Shown here piece after piece: positions 13,101 through 24,890 of a DNA stretch of 64,000 bases. The notes below the pieces were generated by a model, which made no database searches, was not told the origin of the DNA, and worked only from the letters and a program-made list of their open reading frames with translations. Each line of letters starts with the position of its first letter. Within the stretch, counting starts at the first letter, position 1. The stretch is from Polytrichum commune. Lineage: Eukaryota; Streptophyta; Polytrichopsida; Polytrichales; Polytrichaceae. The translations under genes were made by a program, and so were the position numbers. The stretch lies in assembly GCA_950295325.1 (NCBI GenBank), contig OX485806.1:56043169-56107168 (forward strand), written 5' to 3'.

Positions 13101-14790
13101 CTACTAGTTGTGCCACCTCAGTAAAAGCTTTGGTGATGGCATGTTGCATAACAGAGTTAAGAACCTTGATCAATTAAACAAAGTTTGGTAATCCATCGGA
13201 AGGAGTATAGGTTCCAAATATGTGTTCCATGGGGGATTGACTAACCGTTCGGCTTTATTTATAATTGTAGCATCCATTGGTTTTTTTTCTTAATCCTGCT
13301 AAGGAGTAGTGGAGACCATTGGCTTAAGCTCGTATAATATAATGATGAGGTCCAAGAGGATTGGATGGCTAATGCCCGATAAGTATAAGGATTTGTTTCA
13401 ACATACCGAACGCCTTGGGAATTTGGTTGATGAAGGTGACTGGGTCGGGTTTGACCCTTAGCTTGATTTTGGTAATGACCAAAATTGGGTTACAATCATC
13501 TCTATTGAGTCTTTGGTTTCATTTGGTACTATGGTTGTGGCCTTGGTTTTCATGGGAGGGTCATTGTCCATTTCCTCAACACAAAGGTTGACTTTGGTTT
13601 TGGAAAGAATTGGGGGCCGGTTGGGTTGGAACCTTTGCACTGGTCCATGGATGCACATTGTTGTAAGAGTTACCTTGGCTATGGCCTTGATTTGGTCATC
13701 TACATCTATTGGTTGGGTGTTTTCCATTACAATTGGCACATGTCATCCTCAATTATAACTTGCAAATGCTAAGACCTAGTGGGTGCATTTTGTTGTATGT
13801 AGAGCAAGGAATGCCTCATAGGGATTGATGGGTTGGTTTTCACAAAAGATGATTTTGAAAATGACCTTGAGGAAGGACCATTGGCATAGGGTTCCTTGGG
13901 GCTTGGCAAAATTGGTGACTTTGGCCATATAGGTTGCAATTCCTACACCAAATGTCTGATGGATAATTCCATGTCTCAATAGAAGGTCTTACATGTGGGG
14001 TTTGTGATTTGGTATTGATGTCCATGGTCAATTTCTCCGTCATTGTCTTGAAAAGTCTCATAACATCTTCTTTGAGATCCACACTAGTTTGCATGACCCA
14101 CTTCTCAAGTTCAACCACCTTATCAATGGCAGAAGTGATAGGCCGTGGGAAGTATTTCCAAGGAGGTGCCCATGAACCTTATAGTGCGGGGTTGATGGTA
14201 GACCGGGGCACATGCTTGGCCGTGAAGGATATCCTTAAGCATGGAATTGTGCCATGTTGGAGGCACATATTGTGAAAGGATGAATGCAAAGACTAGGACA
14301 ATTGTGCAATTCCACATTTGTTCACTCTCTTTGTCAATGATTTTTAGATGTCGTGCCACCATCTTAATTTCAACTACGGTGATGAGATCTATTTTCAATA
14401 TCTCTCGCATGGTATGGTGTTTTTAAAACCTTTGGATGAAGTAGTATGAGATGGTATCATCCGATAGGTGGTGTCTTACAAACCATGTAATTTCCATTTC
14501 AAATCTACATATGTAAAATCAAATGTCCATGGTTGGGCCTTGGCTCATCTCGGTAAGTTCAACTAATACACCTTTTTGACCAATTTCGGGCCAAATTGGG
14601 GAACGAAATCCGCTTGGAATGTCGCCCAATCAACAAAATTGTTGGGTGATGTGAGCGATAGCATTTGTATATTGGGCTTTCTAACGTGGTGGAAAACCAC
14701 ATTAAACAATATGTATCCTTGAGAATGACATTGGTGACCAATGTCTCAATATAACATTCGATGTGGTTCAAAGGGTCTTGGTAGGGAAAC
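10102..14790 (-). pseudogene. Ty3 retrotransposon 1: decayed gag-protease-RT-RNase H
   Basis: Reading right to left, gag fragments occupy about 14.79-13.44 kb and include a zinc knuckle (WCRNCNLYGQSHQFCQ) where the His of CX2CX4HX4C is Gln. The protease frame at 12854-12474 carries FVDGGTCITIMPLSTLKKLG, with the Asp-Gly-Gly active site at residues 33-35 and ILLGRNWL near the end. RT follows with FPLPFVNQ and FMDGYSKYNQVSID near 11.6-11.45 kb. RNase H lies at 10578-10261 (LHICCNATDVVISAAL, NSTTERKCIAIEF) and continues as FYVDHLALRYVVNKP to STIEYELNHL at 10102. Many stops and frameshifts make it inactive. It breaks off exactly where the family-B LTR begins; its integrase is at 5755-6530. No LTRs of its own were identified. 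Confidence 0.85.
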
Positions 14791-15175
14791 CTAAAAATTT
14801 AGGAAAATGAGTTGACAGCTACAAGGTGCCAAGTTTGGTGGGATGACAATTGGCAACCCTTCAGATGCCATCATGGCATTCATTTAGGTTGTCACGTGTG
14901 AAGGACTAGTGGATGGAATTGGTGGCAATTTAATGGGACTTGGTTCCGTTTGTTTTGGTATTTCAGCTGTTATTTTTTTTCTAGGATATTGGTTGGAGAA
15001 TGGATTGGAAAACACTTTAATTTAGCAAATCAGTTAATGATCATTTGGAAATTAAGAGTTTTTCACCTAATCTTTGTTTACTTGTATTGGTGACCACATG
15101 AATGATTATTCTCTTATATAATTGATGCTACAAGACACGAACTAGCCTCTTCAAAGTTTGGGAGGTATTTGGTTT
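14791..15175. other. Gene-free DNA beside a solo LTR
   Basis: No coding motif is visible. It may be the 5' leader of Ty3 element 1, but no primer site was found. The last five bases, GGTTT, are the left target duplication of the next LTR. Confidence 0.4.
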
Positions 15176-15320
15176 TGTGAGCCCAAAATGGTGCCCACAT
15201 GTAGTGATTAACTCCTCAAAACCAATTTTAGTTTGACTTTGAGGTATTATGATTATTCACAAAACATAAAAAGAGTGAAGTGTGGTGTGGATTTAACTTT
15301 AGGCATTAGGTGGTGTTGTG

Positions 15321-18138
15321 GTGCTTTTGGGCACCCCCTTCCGAGGGAGCCTAAAAGTACCGCACAATCCCTTCGGTGAGGGTGGCCTGCCTTAGCAGGT
15401 GCCCAAGCCGAACCCGGTTGTTACGATATTTAATGGGTGTGTGGTGTTAGTGGAGGGATTTGGTAATCGCGTCGTATCCTTCCGATAGGTTGTGCATATA
15501 TATTAAGTGCCTAGGATAATTATCAAGTTTTCTAACCTAATGTCTACTCTATCCTAGTCTACGCGCAGACGCACCAGCCTTGGGATCAAGGCAACCTAAC
15601 CCTACTGGATGAAATAACCTTACCTTTTACCTTGGGCCACCTCTAATTCTTTACTTCTTTTATATTAAATTATCTAAACGGGGGGACCTTAATTAAGTCC
15701 CACCCTCTCAACCTTTATTATTAGTTTATGGTTAATTGAACAAAGCCTATATTATTAAGTTCATAAATTATGGCATCACCACCTACCTGTTTGGTGCACG
15801 CCCTAACCCGAACCCTTCAAGGCCCTGTGCGGGTCTCTTGAAGGTTGATTGATACTTACACCCTCCGATCTTTACCGTCGGAGGGGTAGTCTCAATCCTC
15901 CGAGTTAAGTTTCCGGTTGGTTTTTTGCCCACGGGGGTCGTACAAATTGTGTTGGTTATTAATTAGTTTAACACGGTTTGACCACAAAAATTCAACTTGA
16001 TGGAACTGGGAAATAAGGCAACCTGTGTGTTCAACCTGTTGCACAATCTTCAAGGGTTGGGGCCATCACCTCCAACCCTTGGGGCCAACAACATGATGGT
16101 GGTTTCGTGGGTCATTACTCCCACCTTACCACCTACAAACATACATAGTGATCATGCCGGTGATTAATCCGGCTTCACCACACACGAACGAACTATGAAT
16201 ATAAAGTTACTACCACAACATTTAACCGAGAGGCTCCGCACACATGGGAGTTGGACTTCCCCTCGGCGGCTAGGTGGGTGATGCCCCCCTAGCCTTACAT
16301 GGATAGTTGGGTTGGGGTGAGAATATACCTTTGCCGCGCTTCCTCCATTCCTAAATTGAAGGGTGTAAGGTTAAAATGCTTACCGATTGACTCTCATCTT
16401 GGCTTGGCGATGGTTGGTGCGGAACCCCTACTCCATCGCTCGGCCGCCCACAATACCAACTCGTACCCGCCACCTTTGGATGGACAAACCTCTTCTTGTA
16501 AGGCAGCAGACACCCCTTCGCTTAAACGGCCATAACTTTTGTCCAAAAGCTTCAATTGGAACAATTATTAGTAATCTGGAAAGCTAACAACAAGAACTAT
16601 CGCTCATCCAATTATCAAAGCAACTGCATGTACCTTCTTAAAGATATAAGCCTACAAAGTCAGCTCTTAGAATTTTAGAGGCAGCTGGGATACCTTCATT
16701 CAAACATCCATAACTTTTGCATATTAATTTAGATTTCAGCAAGTTTAGACTTTCTAGAAACCTTAAAATCAGATCTACAAGTTCCCCAAATATCAAAACA
16801 ACTGCATGATTTCTCTTGCAGGTATGAGCTTACAAAGTCAGCTCTTATATTTTAGGAGGCAGCTGGGATACCTTCATTCAAACATTCATAACTTTTTCTC
16901 CTTAAATTTGATTGTGACAAACTTATACTTTCTAGAAATCTAACAACAAGAACTATAACATATTCAAATATCAAAGCAATTGGATTATGTCTCTTTTAGT
17001 TATGCGCATGCAAAGTCAGTACTTGTAGTTTGAGAGGCAACTAGAACACCTTCATTAAAACACTCATAACTTTCACAAATCAAATTAGATTCTAGCATGC
17101 TTATACATTCTAAAAAACTAACAACAAGATCTATAATATACATAAATACAAAAGAAACTGAATGACTTGTCTTTTAGTTATGCGCTTGCAAAGTCAGCGC
17201 TTGTAAATTAAGAGGCAGCTGAGACACATTCACTCAAACACTCATAACGGTTGCTCCCTAACTCTGATTCTAACAATCTTAGGCTTTTTGGAAACTTAAC
17301 ATAAAGGGCTACATTACTCAAAATCTGAAGGCTAAATTTTAATTTTTGTGTGCACAACACTCGCTTGAAAGTGGCACAACAACTTAGGGGTGTGTTAAAA
17401 AACACACTACCTTCTCTCAAGAGTTCTAACTATTAGAATTCTAACTTATGCCTATCGTGAATGAGTAGGAATGGTTTTCTCCTTCTAACTACAATTCTAG
17501 AGGGCTTCGCCATGGAAAAAATGGAATAAATTATAGAGAGATTGAAAGGGGAAGAGGGGGTTTTTATCACCCTTCAAAATGAAGGGTTGGACCCCTTCTC
17601 CCTTCCATTCACCGAGGGGTCCCGTTCCTTGAACGGTGGCAACCAAGCCCTCGGAGGTGAATGGGGGTGAGGGGTGCCACCTCGCACCCCACTTGCTCAA
17701 GCCCTTAGAAAGGTTTTTTCATTTCCATTTCTGGTTGGCTGGCAAGGGTGGCAACATGGCCCCCTTGCCTTAGTTGGCAAAATTCCTTACGCTCGTAGTT
17801 GTCATTTTTATTTTTTTTCTTGGCCGCTTTCGGAATTACCCTTGTTTTGCCGCCACTTGACTTTTGCTTGCTTGATTTGGTTGTTCCTAACTTAACCTAC
17901 CTACTAACTAGCCGACTACTTCACGCTTCCGATTCGGGTAAAGGGCATTTCCCTTTTATCCTTTCGGTTTCTAATTTCTATTTGCCCAAGAGTTTAACCC
18001 AAGGGTAAAGCTCCTTTAGCCAACCTACCTTAATCTAAACGGTTTGTGCTAAATTTTCCTATTATTCATCTAAGGGTTTTGCTAAAACACCTCAATTGTG
18101 AGCCAAATTGCCTTTGGGGGCAATTTTGACGCTCACAT
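15321..18138. mobile_element. Unclassified 2.8 kb insert nested in the LTR
   Basis: The insert is flanked by GTGTTGTG on both sides (15313-15320 and 18139-18146), an apparent 8-bp target duplication. Its left end is an imperfect hairpin: GTGCTTTTGGGC at 15321 pairs with GCCTAAAAGTAC at 15349-15360. Its right end is also a hairpin: TGTGAGC at 18097 pairs with GCTCACA ending 18137, with AAATTGCC pairing with GGCAATTT inside. I see no terminal inverted repeat between the two ends and no protein motif. It contains the 177-bp array at 16499-17410. An 8-bp duplication suits hAT-like or Mutator-like non-autonomous elements, but the ends fit neither well. Confidence 0.7.
16499..17410. repeat. Tandem array, ~177 bp x 5
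   Basis: The phrase GAGGCAGCTGGGATACCTTC, followed by ATTCAAACAYYCATAACTTTT, recurs with divergence at about 16499, 16679, 16856, 17034 and 17211, so the period is 177-180 bp. Each unit also carries CAAAGTCAGCTCTT and TCAAAGCAACTGCATG-type blocks. The units are clearly homologous but mutated. No open frame spans them. Confidence 0.85.
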
Positions 18139-18366
18139 GTGTTGTGTGATTATTTCAAGGTTGATTTCAATAGGAGAATGCCTTGATTATGTGAGTAAGG
18201 GGTAAGGTGAGGCAAGGCGAGCTCCGTGGGTTAAATGCCCACTTTTGGATCCGCCTTGTTAGTTTAGGAAGAAGGAAACTTGGTGGAAGGGGATTAGTCC
18301 CTACTTTAGAGGTGAGGGTTAAGGGATTGTGATTGGAGGTGTTAATCCTCTCACCCTATCCTCACC

Positions 18367-18405
18367 TCTCTCTCCCTCTCTCCCTCTCTCCCTCTCTCCC
18401 TCTCT
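18367..18405. repeat. Microsatellite (CTCTCTCC)n
   Basis: About four and a half units of an 8-bp pyrimidine repeat, inside the right half of the solo LTR. Confidence 0.9.
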
Positions 18406-18783
18406 ACTACTTAAGGTGGTTTCTCTCTCATTTTCCTCTCTCTCCATCAAGCGCTCTCAAGGGAGCAAGCTCTTAAGAGCTTGAGCCACGTGTGTGGGTT
18501 ATTAGTTTTTAGTGAAGTTAGTTAGTTAAGCTCTCGCTCAAGTTCCCTCAATGGAGATGAGCTCTTGGAGCTTGGGTCCACGTGTATGGATTAGTTAATG
18601 TTATAGGTTCTTGGAGCTTGGGTCCACGTGTGTGGATTAGTTAGCTTATTAGCCGAAGAGTAAAAGAGTTAACAATTGTCCGATTAAGCATCTTGAGGGA
18701 TTACATTTAAGAGTGTAGCTAAAGGCTCGCATGTGGGCCTTTGAGCAATTAGTTGCTTAGGTGGTTATGGTGAAATTTAGTTA

Positions 18784-18923
18784 GGTGGCTAAGCGACTGC
18801 TGGACCCTGGGACGAGGTGGCTAAGCCGACTGCTGGACCTTGGACGAGGTGGCTAAGCGACTGCTGGACCTTGGACGAGGTGGCTAAGCCGACTGCTGGA
18901 CCTTGGGACGAGGTGGCTAAGCC
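18784..18923. repeat. Minisatellite inside the LTR, ~32 bp x 4.3
   Basis: Units beginning GGTGGCTAAG and continuing GACTGCTGGACCTTGG start at 18784, 18816, 18848, 18879 and 18912. The array lies at a position comparable to the 35-bp array of the 3246-4741 LTR and shares words such as CTAAGC and CTGCTGG with its reverse strand. Confidence 0.85.
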
Positions 18924-19498
18924 TCGGAGTTGCCCGGAAAAGAATTGATGTGAGAAACATTAGTTTATCTACACATCAACTTAACATAGAAGCTAGTCAA
19001 GGCTAGTCCTAAACAACCTTACATTAGTACTTCTATAAACCCTTACATTAGGTGTTTAGATTTTGTAGTGCAAGCCAAGTAGTTAAAGCATTAGTTAATC
19101 TAGAATTCCGTGTGGCCTCAAAGGCAATTGTACTTGTGATCAACCATTGAGGGAGTGTTTTTTAACACTTATGTCCTTTTTGGGAGATTCAATCGCTTAT
19201 AAGAAATGGATAAAATGGAGGACTCTAGCAAGGGCAAGGTGAAGGAAAGGATAATCAAAGGCCAAAGGAGAATATCCTTGAGAGTTTGTGTTGCCAAGGC
19301 CGCCGGTTGGACCCTAGAAAAGGCCAACGCGACCACGAGCCAAGAGGCTACTTCTAAATAAACAAAGTAATTCAAAATGACATGAATGCTTAATAATGTG
19401 AAGAGATCAATTTCCACGCTACATACACTACATGTGATTCTCAAAACCATCACCCGGACTAGGACGCTTAAGGGTGGTGGGTTTGGCCTCACAGGTTT

Positions 19499-20430
19499 AT
19501 TAAAAATAGCTTTTACACCCATTCGCAACCTCCCATCATTTGGAAACAAATATTTTGTTTCAGTTATTAAAGTGATAAAATCACCCATCCACCTTGTTTG
19601 ATTCATAAGTGGTTTGTAGAAAACAAAGAATTACAATTCATTTTTGTTCATCATTTAATAACATATACATGGCTAGACTACAAAATACATGATGGACATC
19701 GTTCAACCTAAATACTAAACATGTTTTTCTTCATATTGCTAGGTGTTGGAACATTACAACCAATACTATTAGGGATCAACAACAAAAAACCATCTTGCCA
19801 GCCATTAATTCGACGTCATTATCACAAAACAATTTTGAAAATCTAACAAAACAACTATCACATACATACCAAGGGCTTCAATGAAAATCATAGAATTTGA
19901 AAATCCCCTTTGATATTCAATTAGGATTTTTTCTTTCATTAAACTATAATAGAAAGTAAATGAGGTTGAAGGTGTACATTTAGGTAACAAACCTAATCTC
20001 GCTCCCTCCTCATGCCTCCACCTAAAGTTAAATTTTATAATTTAGAATCCACCTCACTTAAAAGTCAACCTCATTAGCTCCAAACTCCAAGCTCGTACCT
20101 CAAAGTCAATACAAACATAAATTTAAAATCACCCACTCATGACGGATGCATAAAAAATGTGGTGACAATTGTTACTCCAACCAAAGTAATAACTTACAAG
20201 ATTGAGTAGATGGATGGATTACTCAAATGCCTCCAAGCAATGACCTTGTATCTTTTACAATCATTTAAATGCATCATATTCATATGTGCATCCCATACAT
20301 TAATGTAAGGCACCTAAATTCATTCTAAATCCATCATTTCATCGTTCACGGATCCTCAACCAACCTAAAATATTATAGCTTCATCTAGAATTCATTCATC
20401 GCTATTGCGAGAGTGGGAGTTTGCTCAAGG
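19499..20430. other. Gene-free DNA
   Basis: AT-rich sequence with no recognised coding or repeat structure. Confidence 0.5.
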
Positions 20431-20720
20431 TACCTAACTTTCCCAAAATTCCACACTGGCCATTTTTGGTTGGATTGGCCGAGTGGTGGGAAGAATGAGA
20501 GTTAAACCACCCTCCAAGTCAATACTCCAATCAATATTAAATTTTTAGCTTTATTTTTTGTCTCTAATATTATCATTGAACACTAAATATATCTTTATTT
20601 CATGTTTCTAAGATGCAAACACCACGAAACCAAAGGTAATAGAATTTAGAACTCCGACCCATTGCGGCATTCGCTACAATAGCCACACATCCATATAAAA
20701 TTCACTGTACAATGAACTTC
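20431..20720 (+). repeat. Dispersed repeat, copy 2 (lacks the 5S-like block)
   Basis: Shares ordered blocks with 1649-2090 in the opposite orientation: GCTCAAG, AATTCCACACTGGCCAT, CCACCCTCCAAG, CATGTTTCTA and AGCCACACATCC. The stretch corresponding to the 5S-like segment is replaced by unrelated sequence. Confidence 0.5.
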
Positions 20721-23599
20721 GCCTTAGCTATATTTATTTAAATCCTTAAATCCAACTTTTTGTGGTCGCCACTGTCTTAATCCATTGGCTTTTATCCATG
20801 CCACAATCCTCCGCTTACATCTCCATTTGCTTGATGTTTCATCAACTCGATGCCATTCTAAAATTTTTTTATTTGATTATATTAATAATGTTGACTAGTT
20901 GACAAAATTTTAACTTCATTTCTTACTAGACCGTGAGCGGTTTAAGTGGCTCACAATGTGTTTTATTGAAAACATAATGTTGACAATGATTCAAATGGAA
21001 GAACAACATAATCCAAAATCTATTGATTTGAAAATATTGAGAGAATAATATAGAAAATACACACAACATGAGTTTAAAATCTCAATAACACTTGGAATCA
21101 AATTATTTGGCCTGATAAACTTAGATATTATACAAGAATAACATACCATTAGTTTGGATTCATAGATGAACACAAATACCCGTCATTCACTGCCCACAAT
21201 CTTTGGCTAATGTGAGCCCCATACAAAGGTGCAAATATTATACTGCCAACTTAAACAACAATGAATTTAGGCAAAACCTTTTTCTTTTGGATACCCCAAG
21301 TGTAAAATCATACAAAATTTCCACATCCATGGTCCAATGTGTGTGTATTCTATGAAAAACTACCCACTGGAAGAAAACTCACATTTAAAAATAAGAAACC
21401 CTTAGATAAATGAACAAAAATAAGATCAAAACTACTGAAAAACAAAGATTTGATGATCATGTTGCACTTGCAAACAATTAATTTGTTTGACCATAATTAG
21501 AAAATAAAAAAAAATTGAATTAAGACTAATACATTCCTAAGGGTCAAATCAAAGTAATTTAACAACACAATAATCAATACATATCCCACAATCAAAATTT
21601 AAAATTGAAATGATCAAGGTGCACATTTACCTCTTTGAGATCTCTAGTATGGAAACAAACACATGATTTTTTCTTGCGCCCTCCACCAACATAATTGTAA
21701 TAGATTAACAACTTTCCTATTATCACAAGTTTGTGTTGTTTATTGCAAAAGAAAAATGGTAAAGGAAGGTGGAGGAACAATGACCATTTGAAACATAATA
21801 AGAATCACCAAAATATTGCCAAGGTGCATATTATTTTATATTTTAAATTGTTGGAAGATGAGAGGTGGATAAAAAACATATTTTACACATTTGGATATAC
21901 CACCATGAGCCAAAGATGATTGTTTTTCATTTTTTTCCCCTCACTATACTTGTATGGATTTATAAATGGCATAGATCAAAATTGTTATGAACCTACAAAC
22001 ATCACTCGACTTGTCAAATAAAAACTTTGAATATTATAGAAGACTATTGGGGGAGGTGACTTTGTGGGCATTTTAATTATCGTTATTAGAGTCGTCATCA
22101 TTTGTAGTTTCACCAAAATAATCTCAAGTTTGTTATTTAGGCCAAAATGTTTGTTAAGTTGTTAAAAAATAAATAAACCATTAAGTGGTCAATTCACCAT
22201 CAACATATATGGTGAACAATTGAATGTGTTTAAATTTATTTAATATCTAAAATAAACATGTCCATTGACACAAATTTGCTACTGCAAGAAATTTATAAAA
22301 ACATTAATGTATGAATGGTCTTATTTGTGGCCATTTGCATAGGATCTCAAATGCTTTGTCGTTTTTTGTTATATCTAATATCTTTAGTGGCCACAAATAC
22401 TATGTCTTATAAACAAAAGATTACAAATGTAAGTCCATTTCAAGATTACATTATGAATAAAAAAACCATATTGTATTGATAATATACAACATATTGTATA
22501 ATAAATTTACACAAATGTTCACAATCAATCATACCATATTACCTTCACATGTTTGTTGTTGATATAGTATAACCAACTACACAAATTGAATTGCAAAGTT
22601 TGAGTACCTTCAACTACTTGATTATCCATACACAATGCAACTTGTGGACCAAATTACTATTCATGTGGTTGATTTCTATAGACTTGCAAAGAAGAGATAT
22701 TGAAAACAATGAAACAATTGAAAACATAAGGCTAAGGTATAGGTACAATACAATGGCAACACACAATTAGTGTAAGATAGATATCATGAACTATTAACAT
22801 CATTCATAGAATTCTTTAAACTGACAACATTAATGGGAACGTAAAAATAATCTAGTTTACACAAATTTTCCAATATAGATCACAACTATGTTTGTGATCC
22901 ACATGACAAACTCATGCATTAACTCTATGATTTTCATTGCACATGTGAAACACCTTTCCAAACAAAATCTCAAACTACACTCAGTAGAAATAATATTCTT
23001 TACCCTACCATCTACATTGCACTATTGTTTATTTCAAGCAATGGTCTTAGAGGAATAACTGTTGAGATCCTTCCTATGGTTCTCAAACAAAGAAATATAC
23101 AATTTTTTTTCTTCTTCTAAATATCCAGATACAATCTTGGTTTCAGATATTATTCTTGAAAATGAGCCGCACCAATGATACAGGGTCAAGATGACACAAG
23201 GGGATAATATGTCTATATTTAAATACATGTTTAAAGTATAGTCCTTTATCATTGAATTAACACATTTTAATCAATTTTTTTGAAGGTTGACATTGTTGTG
23301 CACATTTTCCAAGATGTTGAAATATAATTTGTTGTAAACACAAGGTTTGAAATGAAAAACCAAACCTCAATATCAACTCAAATCACCAGACCATGGGACA
23401 TGTGCTATTTCCTACTCATGGAGGTGGTCCCTATTAGTTACCCATGACGGGGGCATTGTAGGCCCATTTGGAAGAATATGAGTTATGTTTTATCAATGTT
23501 GTGTATATCAAGGGGTGGGTGTGATGAAAACATGGTGTTTTGACATGTTGCAAACCTATGTTGGGATTGATTATCATAGGTTTTTTTGTCCTTTCTTCT
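20721..23599. other. AT-rich gene-free DNA
   Basis: Nearly 3 kb of AT-rich sequence with only short frames on both strands. I saw no protein motif, tandem array or terminal repeat. Confidence 0.5.
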
Positions 23600-24890
23600 A
23601 AGCTAATTGAATGGGTTTAGGCAACATTTTGTAAAATTTTACAATTGGGATGTTGTTGTTTGTATGTGGTGGTTTTGGTGTGTGCTTAGGTGGGGATAAT
23701 TGGCGGTTGGAAATTTTATAATTTTTTGTTTGTTGAGCATGAGTAAGTTGAGGTATTTGATAATTATCATGTGGATTTGTTGCATATATGGGCATTAAGG
23801 GGATGTAGCATTTTTTTGAAGAAGTAACTTATGTTGTTTGTGTGAATGCCTCCTTTGATGATAATGAATGTTCCATATCACACAACATCTTCAAAGGTGT
23901 CCACCAGTGATTGAAATTGATTTTTTTTTCTAGTAATGGGTTCACGACCTTGGCCGAACAATAATTCAATGGATTGTAGGCTCGAGTTTTGGGTGTGTAA
24001 TTTGTCATTTTCTCTTGGGAGATGGTAACTAAAATGTTGGGTTTGAGTTTATCGAGGCATTGGTACAATCTTGTGGTGTAGGGGCATGGGTATAGCCATG
24101 TGGGGATTGTGTTCATGTGGAGTTTTTTAAATGGGTTCGTGCGTTCAATAGGAGTGTGTCTTTTGTTGTGGAGTGGGAAGATAATAATCTATGTATTTTT
24201 TACACCATTTTTTTATGTTTGGTAGTTTGGATGTTATTGAAGGCGGTGTTTGTGCACATGGAGAAGAGGTGAAAACATGTGTCAGTTTCTTGTAGTAAAC
24301 ATGGTTGGGCCAAATAGGGTATTTTCTTTTGTTGCCCATATATTTTCCGTATATCAGTTTGAGTGTTTGTGCAATTTGTGCATTTGTGCATTGGGTGTTG
24401 AATATAAGTACTCAAAAAGGGAGGGACAAAGTATTGGATTGTTGAATCATTTTGCTACTTATTGTTGGATATTGAGGTAGTATTGTGGATGTAAGTTGGT
24501 GGTTGTATTCCTAATGTAGGTGTGGTTTGAGATACCTTATGGGTGGTATATGGGGGTATGTGTATCAAATAAAACTTTAGGCATGTTAGAAGGGGATGGT
24601 ATGTGCGATGTGTATCGAGGTAGGGTGGGTTGATGTGGATTATTGCACGGAGGCGGTTTGTTGGCACCAAATTTGGCGAGCTTATCGATGTTATTATTTC
24701 CTAATATTATCAATATTATGTGAACTTTTTGGAATGTAAGGGTGGATGTAGGTTGTGATAGTTGTTGTTTTATGGATTGTATACGTAATTTGTTGGGGTG
24801 GTTGTGGAGGAGGTAAATGGGGTTGAGGTTGTTGGTATGGATATATGAGTGTGTCGTGTTGTCATTGTTGAAGTAGAGGGCAACTTAGAT
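23600..24890 (-). pseudogene. Decayed non-LTR retrotransposon (LINE) 3' end with RNase H
   Basis: On the minus strand near 24.89-24.65 kb the broken reading HSYIHTNNLNPIYLL...NHPNKLR...KVHIILIILGNNNIDKLAKFGA follows the pattern of LINE RNase H domains: T-D-S-L..IYLL, HP..L..H..K, KV.AH..I.GN..AD.LAK.G. The usual catalytic Asp of the second strand is Asn, and the last Asp (IDKLAK) is kept. Downstream pieces (LPRYTSH...; LYPCPYTT; YQCLD) may be the C-terminal region. Stops occur throughout. The match rests on one domain, so the call is moderate and the left limit is approximate. Confidence 0.45.

Larger units (their letters stand above)
15176..19493 (+). mobile_element. Solo LTR, family A, interrupted by a 2.8 kb insert
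   Basis: The LTR begins TGTGAGCCCAAAATGG at 15176 and ends TTTGGCCTCACA at 19493. GGTTT flanks both outer ends (15171-15175 and 19494-19498), which proves the two halves are one LTR although 2818 bp of foreign DNA separate them. Without the insert and one copy of its target site the LTR is about 1492 bp, nearly the same as the 1496-bp copy at 3246-4741. The two halves also align collinearly with that copy across the break (GGTGGTGTTGTG then TGATTATTTCAAGG). Open frames in the right half are antisense to the LTR and probably meaningless. Confidence 0.9.

Noticed and set aside
18097-18137. A TGTGAGCC start that looked like the 5' end of another family-A LTR
   Set aside because: The real LTR start is at 15176, because only that end shares the GGTTT duplication with the end at 19493. 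The 18097 sequence is a hairpin at the right end of the nested insert.
19169-19606. A 145-codon minus-strand frame with Leu/Val-rich segments
   Set aside because: It runs antisense through a family-A LTR and across its end; a similar frame occurs by homology at 3181-3468. No protein family is recognised.
20470-20490. GGCCGAGTGGT, a tRNA box A-like word
   Set aside because: No box B or cloverleaf follows, and the other copy of the repeat does not preserve it, so no tRNA or tRNA-derived SINE is called.
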